A program made the position numbers and the translations under genes. Of a stretch of DNA of 64,000 nucleotides, positions 1-11,300 are shown piece by piece. The stretch is from Macrosoma leucophasiata. Its lineage: Eukaryota; Arthropoda; Insecta; Lepidoptera; Hedylidae. Each line of letters opens with the position of its first letter. Position 1 is the stretch's first letter. The notes beneath the pieces were generated by a model. The model saw only the letters and a list, made by a program, of their open reading frames with translations, did no database searches and was not told the origin of the DNA. The stretch is from the NCBI GenBank assembly GCA_036365455.1, contig JAWQUS010000030.1, positions 7,254,001-7,318,000 of the forward strand, written 5' to 3'.

Positions 1-1040
1 CTTTAGCGATAACATTACACATAACACATACACACATACATCCGGCGAGATGACGCGACGTGTCATGGCATGCTGCAGCATCCCGCGGCATGCCACAGGA
101 CGCTTTGCTGTAACGAAAGCAACTTTATGAATAATATAAAAAATATGTTAAAAAAACCTTACCGGATCCATTGTGAGAAAAATCCAGAATAAAACTAAAT
201 AGCGGAGCCATAGTAATCAAGTCTCGGTAACTGGCTAACCAGACGGTGCAGCGGATTCAATGTTACCTTGACAACGTCTTGCACATATTGATGTGTTTAA
301 TTACACCCCCTCTATCCACTGGTTCTTGTTACGTAATCTGCTTGATTCCACAGCGAGAATAATCGAGATCGAAGTGGGGACCCGTAGTAATCCAGTCTCG
401 GTAACCCGCTAACCAGACGGCGCGGCGGACCCCAAACGGCACCCTCCACCCGAATGTCGCCTCGACTCCGTCTTACACGCGTTTATCTTTTTAATTGCAC
501 CCCCCTCTTCCACTGACCCTTGTTACCCGCTTGTTACGTTTACCGGGATCCTTCTGTCTATTATGATGCTATAACAAATTATATTGTTAAAAAATAGAAA
601 TAGTTAGATTACACTTTATCCGAAAAATTACAACATTAATTGTAGAAAATAGCAATAAGTACAAAAGCCGGTATCATCGCAAAGGTGCGATTGTTTCAAA
701 TCTTAGAAAATTGCTTACCAATAATCTTACGATATACCTATTAAAAATATTATAAAATAAAACTTATATAATTTGTACTAGATTTTCAATTCGGTGTATA
801 ACGAAAGTGAAATTACTTTTTATTTTAATACGATAATTAAGTTGCATTTAAATTCGTTAACGCTCAGTCACTGAACAAAAAAAAAATTTTTCAACTCAAA
901 CATTAATACAAGAAAGATAAAGCCTGTTAAATTCATAAGACCCATAAAAGCAGAAAATCACCAAATAAAGTGAAGATATGACGGCGAAACCAAGCAAGTA
1001 CCCAACCGTCGATCGGCGATGACGTTATTAAGAAAAACAG
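1..1040. other. non-coding left edge with a diverged direct repeat
   Basis: No convincing exon is seen. Bases about 201-340 and 375-535 are two diverged direct copies (shared TCTCGGTAAC, GCTAACCAGACGG, ACCCCCCTC-like blocks); the second is more GC-rich. The rest is AT-rich. Confidence 0.5.
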
Positions 1041-1047
1041 TTTAAAC

Positions 1048-1317
1048 CATAGAGCAACGCGGCCAACCGGTCGCTGCGGACCGGAGGGGAGTAGCCATAG
1101 CGTGTATTACCGATGCAAAACAGTCTGTCATTTTTTGCGGGGGGAAATACGTGCGACACACACGCACACTACAATAATCGTCTTTTACTACGGAACTCAC
1201 ACCTTGACTTTAACAAAATACAGAAACAATTTCACGCATACATTTAAACGTCTAGGCGACAGGGTTGACAGAGGGGAAAGCCTGCATATGGCTACTCCCC
1301 TCCTGTGTTGCTCTATG
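1048..1317. mobile_element. MITE, CATAGAGCAAC family, copy 1
   Basis: 270 bp. The ends read CATAGAGCAACGCGG and GTTGCTCTATG in inverted orientation, with further inverted similarity (GGAGTAGCCA... TGGCTACTCC). It is flanked by the perfect 9-bp duplication AGTTTAAAC (1039-1047 and 1318-1326). The internal sequence matches the copy at 6452. The open frame inside is not a gene. Confidence 0.85.
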
Positions 1318-1552
1318 AGTTTAAACACACAAAGAAAAATGTTGGACATATTATTTATAAGCAATTTATCCAACCGTGATTTATTTCGTCTGAACTTTTA
1401 ATAATCCTGCAGGTCAAGGACTGTCTGAGAAATAAAACATTCTCCAAGAATAATGAGATATCATGATATTTCAGTTGTAAACTGAAGTCGGATTATTGAT
1501 GACCACTGAATAGCAATCGAAAACTAACTGACTGATTGGACCAACTGACCAT

Positions 1553-1855
1553 TTTACTGGTGGTAGAGCTCCAGTCGCGGAGCTCGCGGGCGTAGGCACC
1601 ACAGCATTACCTAAGATACTTGCCGCTTCATGGTAGTGTTCAGCACTATCGTGTATCGTGGTCGTGTTCCGGTCAGGTGGTAATGTACGGCCCTGTAATT
1701 TCCGGCACAGAGGCATAACACCTTAGGCCTCAGGAGTGGTAACGCATCTGCATTTTGACCTTGGTCTTTATGTGGGTGTCTATAGGCTGCAGTCATCACT
1801 TAACATCAATGTGAACTGCATGCTTGTTTGCCACTTCCGTTTCATAAAAAAACTG
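1553..1855 (+). repeat. interspersed repeat family A, near full length
   Basis: About 300 bp, beginning TTTACTGGTGGTAGAGCTCC and ending in CATAAAAAAA. At least a dozen copies lie in this window on both strands (for example 34082, 38045, 43168, 60888), always with an A-rich end on this side. No pol III boxes are recognised. It behaves like a short retroposed or LINE-tail repeat. Confidence 0.8.
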
Positions 1856-2028
1856 AAAGTTTGGATTGATTTTGAAAATCATTTTATTTGTAATATACGC
1901 GTCATAAATCTTTAAAAATTATTTTATTTCAAAGAGTGTAGCTTGAGAAAACCTAAGAATATACTATAGTATAGAATATACTATACGACGTAGAGAGCCA
2001 AAACTAAGCAAAAACAACGCTATAGTTT

Positions 2029-2484
2029 ATTTTGTAACAATCATAATTTCAATCACTAAGCTCTGATTAATTTTGCTAAGCGCCGTATTTTTCAATAATC
2101 TCTGATTAAATAGCTTAATAATTAATATTTTAAATGATGAAGGCAGCAGAGATCATTTGTAGTGAAAAACCCTTAACGTGCTACACAAAGATACCCTAAA
2201 CGAACTTAGAAGAATAGTTCACATCAATACGTTCTATCAACCTTAGCCGGCCCCAACCGGCGCCTATTTTGTAACAATCGTATTGCAATCACTAAGCTCT
2301 GATTAATTTTGCTCAGCGCCGTATTTTTAAGTAATCTCTCTGATTAAATAGCTTAATAATTAATATTTTAAATGATAAAGACAGCAGAGATCATTTGTAG
2401 TGAAAAACCATTAAAGTGCTGAACAAAGATACCCTAAACAAACTTAGAAGAATAGTTCACATCAATACGTTCTATCAACCTTAG
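2029..2484. repeat. tandem direct duplication of about 218 bp
   Basis: Copies 2029-2246 and 2265-2484 are nearly identical, both running from TATTTTGTAACAATC to CAACCTTAG, separated by an 18-bp GC-rich linker (CCGGCCCCAACCGGCGCC, itself nearly palindromic). No coding content. Confidence 0.85.
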
Positions 2485-3940
2485 TTCAAACACGTCGAGG
2501 TTTTCCAGCCAACAAATGAGATTCTATACAAGACCGTAGCTTTTATTATGTCCTCCTAAAGCCTATATTACCTTGCTCCTGGAAAATAAATTGCTGGGTT
2601 CGGCAATTAGTCGCTAAACGTAGGTATACCAATGTGGGTGGCCCGGGGTGGTGCCCCCTACTTTGTTTTTCATTAGACACTGCTTATGGGACGGCGTTCC
2701 CCTACCTGTCGCCCTAAGTATTCCGTTAAAAACTATTCAACAGTGACGCTGTTTATTTACGTCCATGAATAAAGACCAAAAGAGATATTGGTTACAAAAG
2801 ATTAATTACTTTGGAGCCATTGGAGGTGATTGGATCAACGTTTTGTTTATTATCAGTGATATATATTAACTTTCTCAGTGGCTTAGTCCAATCAGTTTAC
2901 ATATTGCTTGGCCTGAGCGGCTTTAGGTGTTTTACTATCGGAAATAATAGAATAAGAATAGAATAGAAATAGTTTTTTTTTGACACACACAATACATCAC
3001 TAAATACACAAAAATAATAAAATATTAAAAAAAACAAAAAAAAAACATAATAATAAAAACAGGGAAGACAACTTAACACGACTAACGACATGATGTATGT
3101 GTGAGACCAAAAAAATGGTACTCATCTCAGCTGATTGCTGTAGTTGGCACTACAGCGCTGGTGTTCTGATGGGACCACCGTAAGTGGCTTTGCGAACTAC
3201 AAGCCGCCCAACTACATAAAACTTCCATGCATACTAATGTTATATTTATATATAAAAGTTACGTAATATTACATAAATATAGATAAAAAATAATCGGTTA
3301 TTAAATCGGTAAGACAGTGCCATTGCGTTTTGGCATAAAAAAATTACGCCTGATCTTACTTTGAGCTCTCATACAAATAAGTACTATATAGAATCTATTT
3401 TAATGGATGACGGATATTATGAACAATTGAATTAAAATGTATTGCTCCATTTTTGATTTAAGGAAGAGTTATATCAACTTTTGGACTATCAAAGTTTAAC
3501 TAAAAGAAACTTAAAGAACCTTAACTAAACTTTTTCTCATCTTGTATTCTTTTTTTATTCACATCTGTGCAGTTGACGACCTATCATCTATGACATCTAT
3601 CATTAGAAAGATCACAAAAAGCAATAGATCCATTTATTAAAATGAAATTAAAATAAACAAAATTAATAAAGAATGTGTTTGCGTAATATTTGTTTAAATA
3701 TTTTAAATTTTAAGAACACCTGTAATTCAAAATGCGCCGCCAAAGGTCAATAAAATGCATAGTAATATGAAAGTAATACAAAACTTAAACTGATATGGAA
3801 AGAACAAGGAACGCCTCATCTATTTTTCTTCTAGGAAAACATTACTTATCAAACAATAATGGAAGCCACACAATTGAGATAAATTTGTTTATTCGAAAGT
3901 AAATCTAAAGTAAAACAAAGTACCTAATATAATATCAGCG
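2485..3940. other. AT-rich sequence without recognised gene
   Basis: No exon fitting the missing 5' part of carboxypeptidase unit 1 was found, although this is where it might be expected. There is a short GC-richer block around 3118-3215 of unknown nature. The minus-strand open frame at 2897-3091 is low-complexity. Confidence 0.4.
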
Positions 3941-3943
3941 ATA

Positions 3944-4440
3944 ATGGTTGACAAAACAAACAATGCATCACCAAAGAAATATATTGAATATTACTATTTT
4001 GACGAGAAAAGTGATAGTAACATTACTGAAAGCTTAAATTTCAAAATATCGACTATTTATAATGAACATTGTAGAGTAAAAGAACTGTATAACCCCCAAC
4101 CAGAACAGCAATGTTCTCAACAGTTGCAAGTGAATATGCCAAAATTATCGTCGCAATCAAGAGAATACCGAAGAGCCAGGAAAAAAGGTAAATAAACGGT
4201 TTATATGCTCAAACCCATTTGGACATATAGTATTCAGCTATGGGGTACCGCCTCAAAACTAATAATGTAAACGTAATTTAGACAGAAATACTGCAAAGTT
4301 TCCAGTCAATTATGTAAAAAAATTATCACTGATGCTCCTTGGTTAATAACAAATCAACAATCCCAATATATTAACTATGGAATGAATGTATATATTGATA
4401 CAACTTTCAAAATACTCAAACACAGTCTCCCAGAAATCTA
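3944..4440 (+). pseudogene. possible degraded MULE-type transposase remnant
   Basis: An 83-codon open frame (3944-4195) ends SREYRRARKKGK. Beyond it, after disruption, come TDAPWLITNQ and MNVYIDTTFKILKHS (around 4325-4435), which resemble the transposase core 'DGTFK' region of MULE-like elements. The frame is broken and the similarity is judged by eye, so this is tentative. Confidence 0.3.
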
Positions 4441-4646
4441 TAAATAATATAATTGTAATTTATTTAATACTAGCTGTGCCCGCGACTTCGTTCGCGTGGA
4501 ATTGTGACTTTGGGCAGCATTTTTGGATATAACTTTTGGTAAATTTTGAATCATACAAAAACAAATAACGATAGATAAAATCTGATCAATCTGCTTTACA
4601 ATACTTCTCTCTACACGATATTAGACAAACGCCACTAAAGCCACCA

Positions 4647-5060
4647 ATGCCACCAACAAATGTCCCGACGCCCAGCGTCCCTACGTCGAGCGTCTCGACG
4701 CCCAGCGTTACGACGCCCAGCGTCCCGAAGCCCAGCGTCCTGACATCTAGCGTCGCGACGCCCAGTATCCCGACTTCGATCAGCGTCCCGACGCCCAGCG
4801 TCCCGACGTCGAGCGTTACGAAACCCAGCGTCCCGACGCCAAGCGTCCTGACGCCCAGCGTCCCGACGCCCAGCGTCCCGACGCCCAGCGTCCCGACGCC
4901 CAGCGTCCCGACTCCGAGCGTCCCGACGCCCAGCGTCCCGACGAAGAACGTCTCGACGCCCAGCGTCCCAAGTCGAGCGTCTCGACGCCCAGCGTTACGT
5001 CGCCCAGCGTCCCGAAGCCCAGCGTCCTGACATCTAGCGTCGCGACGCCCAGTATAAAAA
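4647..5060. repeat. GC-rich minisatellite, 15-bp unit
   Basis: About 26 imperfect copies of a 15-bp unit CCCAGCGTCCCGACG. The unit length is a multiple of three and lacks stop codons, which opens long frames on both strands (PTPSV repeats on +, GVGTL repeats on -); these are artefacts. It ends 160 bp before the first visible carboxypeptidase exon. Confidence 0.92.
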
Positions 5061-5219
5061 AATACTTGCGGCCATTTTTTGATAGGCAACCTAGTGGATA
5101 TATATTCTCTAGATTATAAATATGCGTAAAAATTAGGTTTGCAGCATATCTGGATGAACGAATTGATTCTGCAGTGAGATCTTAACCTATTATAATAATA
5201 TTTTTTTATTATTATATAG

Positions 5220-5371
5220 AAAAGTATCAAGATAAACTGACATATATGAACTGGAACAACTATCATCGCTTAGAAGTAATCTATTCTTTCATGGACGATT
5301 TAGAATGTAATTATCCTGCTATATGTACTGTGGGTGTAATTGGTACTTCACTGGAAGGCAGAAACTTAAAG
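5220..5371 (+). CDS. carboxypeptidase unit 1, exon a (N-terminus of mature enzyme)
   Basis: Acceptor TATATAG precedes 5220 and donor AAG|GTACAG follows 5371. It starts in phase 1 and ends in phase 0. It encodes the first helix/strand region of the mature domain (NWNNYHRLEVIYSF, then SLEGRNLK), which aligns with unit 2 exon 3. The ATG at 5246 is internal and not a likely start, because the open frame and the family match continue upstream to the acceptor. Confidence 0.88.
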
Positions 5372-8300
5372 GTACAGATGCTACTTATGCACTCGTTTAG
5401 GTATATGTATGTATTATATTTAAAGTAGTACATGAATATTCGTTTTACAAGAGTAAGTAAATATTTCAGTTCCAACTTAAATATTTAACATTAAAAGTAT
5501 ATGCATGGGCATACAAATTAATAGTTTATTGAAAATATTTATAGACATTTAATGCTGTTTTACCAAAATTTACATGGGAACGAGATTTCTTACCATAATG
5601 TACAATTATTTTTAATACATAGGTATTAAAAATATCAAATAGCGACGCAAGCAACTGTTCTGTGTGGATAGACGCCGGTATACATGCGCGGGAGTGGATT
5701 GCACCCGCAGTCGCCACTTATGTGGCCGATCATATTGTTCGAAATTTTGATTCATTGCCCTTAAGCGTTACTAATAAAGATTGGTAAGTATTTTTTAAAC
5801 AACACTAGTAACACATTTAAGTACACTTTTATGGCATTCATTAAAAATGAGTGAAAATAATAAATTAAAAAAGCGGCCAAGTGCGAGTCGGACTCGTGGC
5901 TAGAATTATGCACGTGGCAAGAATTTATAAAGCTATTCGGAGAAAGTCGGGTAATAAAATCCCCTACAAATATTGTACTTGTCTGAGTGTTTGTAAATGT
6001 GTGAACAACCCTTCATTGCACGTTGCCCGACACGCACTTGCCCAGTTTTTAATACCTTTCCCGAACAGATCCTCCATCCCAATTCAGTCTTCATGTTTTA
6101 TTACAAACATTTGCAAACAAGGAAATTACACTTGTCATTGATTTGTGTACCAAAACGAACATTATTAATTATGTCTCCATATATTTTCAGCTTCTGTCAT
6201 CATTAATTTACGTCGCAATTGAGTAGCTATATAAATATTTTCAGGTATTTCCTGCCTGTTGTGAATCCGGATGGCTATGAATATTCGCATAAGACTGACC
6301 GCATGTGGCGTAAAAATAGAGCCTGGCACGGAGGACAGTGCGTGGGTGTCGACTTAAACAGAAACTTCAGGTACAAGCGTGGATATTTATTGATCATATA
6401 TTTTTAAATTCTATTAATAGTATAAAGGGATAATGATTTCTTCATTAACAGCATAGAGCAACTCGGCCCACCGGTCGCGGCGGACTGGGGGGGAGTAGCC
6501 CTTGCGTTTATTACCGATGCAAAACAGTCTGTCATTTTTTGCGGGGGGAAATACGTGTAACACACACGCACACTACAAAAATCGTCTATTACTACGAAAC
6601 TCAAACCTTGATTTTAACAAAATGCATAAACAATTTCACGTCCACATTTAAATATCTCGGTGACAGGCATAGGACCATTTAGTCTTGTACTTTGACAGAG
6701 AGGAAGGCCTGCATATAGCTACTCCCCTCCGGTCCGCCGCGGCCGGTAGCCCGTGTTGCTCTATGTTTAACAGCTACAATATAAGTTCTAACAACGTTAG
6801 GATATCTTTTAACATTAAAGTGAAGAACATGTATAAAATGATAATGAGCGAATATTGCAACCCATGGACATATATAATAAATAATAATATAATAACGGCA
6901 ACTCTTGTACGTCCCACTGCTGGGCTCGGTCTCTCCCTTTTTGGGGGGAGACCTGGAACTTACTCCATCACGCTGCTCCAATGCGGGTGGGTGGAGATAT
7001 AGGTTAGTGGCCAACCCGCTGTCGGATGTTTTCAAACCGCCCATGAGGCCTCCGACAAGGTTTAACGACTGCTAGCTGTTGATATTTAATGGGCATAACA
7101 CAACAAGAAAAACATGTTGTTCAACTGCATTGTTACTTCAAAGATCCCTTATTTGTAGGTTTACCGCCATTGTTAGGTTGACTGGAAGTGTTCTTGTTCC
7201 TTACTGGTGGGAACTCCAGTGACCGAGCTCGCGGGCGTAGGCACCACCGCATTTACTTGCCGCTAAATGGTAGTGTTCACCACTATCGTGTTCCGTTCAG
7301 GTGGTAATGTACGGCTCTGTAATTTCCGGCACAGAGGCATAACGCATCTGCACTTTGACTTTGGTCTTTGTGTGGGTGTCTATAGGCTGCAGTCATCATT
7401 TAACATCAATGTGAATAGTAATTTTGCTGTTAATGAATAGAATACATGTTATTTGTTCTAGCTATGGGTGGGGAGGTGTACGATCATCAGAAATACCAAC
7501 GGACGCATTCTATCGAGGACCTGAACCTTTCTCAGAACCCGAATCCTGCGCCGTGAGGGTAAATACTTTATAGTTATTAATTATATACGTCACTTACTTC
7601 GTATATTTTTTAAGTCATGAATTGGTAATCCACCATACAGTTCATATTGATGGTGAGTGAACACTGTAACCTACAAAACATCTACTAAAAAATAAAAATT
7701 CCAAATTAGATGCATTGACGATCCTGAGGCTTAAGTTGTTATGCTACTGTGCCGGAAATTACGGGGGAATACATCACCACCTGACTGGAACTACCATTTA
7801 GCAGCGAAAGGGTTAGATAATGCGGGTTTCCTCGTTGTTCCGTCACTGGAGCTCTACCGCCAGAAATTCCAATTCCCGTAAGAATTGCTAGAAATCGTCA
7901 CTTTGTTTTTTCCTACCCTCCCCAAGGACTGCACCTACTCGTACGTCATAGTACGCCAAAAAAGAATCATGGCAAGTTTCATACATTGATTTGTACAAAA
8001 AAAGTTAGAAAAAGGTACAAGGTGAAACGGATTAGAAATATTATCTAGGGAACCTAAAAAACATTTTCTGGTATTTAAAATATTTTCAAATCCCCGGAAT
8101 AAAAATCGTCTTTCCTAACAACAGTAGAAGCACTCCATACTAAAGTTCAATTTCAAACTTTTTATTCCGAGAGTTAAAAATATTTTAAGTATCAGGAAAT
8201 GTTGTTTAGGTTCACTGGATAATATTTCCATGCTGATTTACCGTGTACCTTTTTTTCATTTTTTCTGTACAAATCTTGTCATGATCCTTTAAATTTTCTG

Positions 8301-11300
8301 TGCCCACTGCAGTTTTGGCACCGCACTGTTCCAGACAGCAACAGAAGAGTTTCATATATATATCTCACTAGCTGTACAATGCAAACGTTGCTACGCAATC
8401 AAAAAAAAAAAAAACCAGTGGCGCCATCTGTCGAAAATTTGTCGCATCAACTCAGAAACCTTCGTGGGCTCATGCACAACAACTGCTAACGTTCATCACC
8501 AACATCACAATGATCAAATACAGAGTTTACGATTCTATTAACATTAATTTTACATATAGACAAACTATCATTTTTAGGGTTCCGTAGTAAACAAGGAACC
8601 CTTATAGTTTCGCCATTTCCGTCTGTCTGTCTGTATGTCTGTCTGTCCGTCCGCGGTTTAGCGCAATAACTATAAATACTAGAGACTTGAAATTTGGTAC
8701 AAGTATACAGCTTAATTACGCCGACAAAGTGGTAGAATAAAAACATGAAAAAATATATATTTAGGATAACCTCGCCTACATGTAAGTCGAGGATATTTTT
8801 TTTTATTTTCGATTCCTATATAGTGTGTAGTATCGTTGGATAGGTCTTTAAAAAATAGTATGGGTGTCCGAACATCATTTTTCGATTTAGTTAACTGTTC
8901 GTGACTTATTAAGCTTTAAAGTGAAAATTTTCGTTAGACCCAAGTGTCCCCCCCCCTCCTACAGCCTAAACGGTTGTTGTTAGAAATTCAAAGGTTACGG
9001 CAATAGATGCTACATATAACTAAATTAAAAGGAAAACTATCACACTTAAATTGGCTTTGCAAGTTTGCGAGTAATAGTCGATCAAATGTACTTTACTCGA
9101 AAATTTCGAACAAGTTCATACAAAATATATATTTTTTTTTCATTATATCTTTTACTCTGTAACTACGGAACCCTACACTGCGCGTGGCCCGACATGCACT
9201 TGACCGGTTTTATTTAACAGATATGACAATGACGTAATTCATTGTTCATATAAACAAACTACGCATTACAAAGTGTGTCCAGTATATTAATAGGCGAATG
9301 TAAATCCTGCATCATTTAGCTGTAATGTGCTGTTGATACCAAAATCGTGTCATTCGCGTTGGACGCAGAGATTAAACTGCAAACAGGATTTAGTCGTAAA
9401 TCAATTTCACTGCACCGGTTTTATATCGTTCTGCCGTATTAAATTAATTCACCTTTAATGTGCATATTGTAATATTTTATAATAATAAGTAAACACTAGT
9501 ACATGGCAACCCATTATACGTCCCACTGCTGGGCATGAGTCGCTCCCCTCTTTGGGGGGAGGCCTGGAGCTTACTCCATCACGCTACTCCAATGCAGATT
9601 GGTGGAGGTGGGTGGGTTAGGAACCCAACCCGCTGTCGAATGTTTTCAAACCGCCCATAAGGCCTCCGACAAGGTTTAACGACTGCTATCGATAGCTACC
9701 GGCACCGACGGCTTAACGTGCCCTCCGAAACACGGAAACGCGCATTTAATTTTTTACTTGCGGACCATCACACTACCCGACCGCGCCCGTATTGCTTAAC
9801 CGAGTAGATCGCTTTAAATGATCTACACCAGCCGCCGGGCCATCCGCGCTTCAATTATTATACAAGTACACGGTGGGAATAACAGCGATCTCATTTGCGC
9901 CACTCATGGATGCTCCTTTCCTATTTGAATACAGTGGTTTCCTTCTCTGGTTTTACTGTGAAGTATTTTTTATGTAGGATCATTCTTCCCCAAAGATTAG
10001 CAGTTCTTCGAACTGTCCATTTTTATTACCTGGCCAATCTATTTTTTAAGTCATGAAGTGACCAACAAGCATACAATTCACATTGTTGCTAAGTGAATAC
10101 CGTAGCCTAATGTAGCCTAAGTATAAACATAAAAACCAGAGATTTCATTGTAGATGCGTTATTATCTCTAAGTTGTAATACCTCTCTCTATAGCCAGAAA
10201 TTACAGGACCATACATCACCACCTTACCGGAACACGATAGCGCTTAAAACTACCATTAAGAGGCAAGTAGATTAGATAATACGGTAATGCCGCAAGCTCA
10301 CAGGAGCTCTACAACCAGTAAAAAAAGTTTTTTCTAAGCTGATCAAAAATGTTATCATTTGTTTACAGGATATGCTTGCGAAAACTGAAACGTCTTTCAA
10401 AGTGTACATAACTCTTCATAGCTACGGCCAACTCATAATGTTTCCTTTTGCCTATAGAGAAGAATTGTGCCCGGATTATATTCGCTTGCTTGAAGGTGCA
10501 ACTATAATGTCTAAGGTGAAATTATTGCAATATTCATAAGGCGCGTCCACACACAGCAAGCAGCCTGGCGAGGCATTTGATTGCGGGGCAATCGCCACTC
10601 AAAAATATTAAGAACAATATACGTGGTCGTTCCACCCGCATCGGGCGAAACTCAACGAGGCAAACGCCTACTCGATCTCTATAGGCTGCAGTCATAACTT
10701 AACACCCATGTGAGCTGCATGCTTATTTGCCACATGGCACCTCCGACCTTAAAAGAAGCAACTATGACTGAATTATGAATAAGGTGACTGAATCATGTTA
10801 TACCGTATCTACAAAGACTTGATGAAGCCAACGGACTCGGCTATTGCGTTGTCATGTTTTTTTATCAGGATCGATATAACACATAAAGTAATAAAATTGG
10901 CCATTGACACGGGAAGAAGAAGAATGGTGAGTGCTCTGTCGAACTGTTCGACATGGTGCCACTGTCTCTTTTCCTACACCGTACTACCCGCCGAAGACAG
11001 AAGTTTCACCCTCAACGACTGGACACCTGGCAGTGCTCAACAGTGCGGTTTTCTCGTTGGTTTCTGCTCAAAACGTGTAAATTGTCTAACGAACTTCCCT
11101 CTGAGGTGTTCCTTCGGTGCTACAATATAGGGTTCTTCAAAAATGGCGTCAAAAGAGTCTTTCAGGACTGGCAGCACGTTGGCAACTCCCCTAGAAAGGC
11201 AACGTTGGCAACACCCTGTTGCAAATGTTCATAGCGTCTGCTTGTCTATCAACTTAATGACATAAAAAAAAGAATTCGCGTTTCCAACAGTCAAAAAAAG

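Noticed and set aside
1102..1401. 99-codon plus frame
   Set aside because: Runs through a MITE and its inverted end.
4586..5089. Long open frames on both strands with pentapeptide repeats
   Set aside because: Produced by the 15-bp minisatellite; no start context, splice sites or family support.
10795..11130. 111-codon plus frame
   Set aside because: Partly LINE remnant in another frame.
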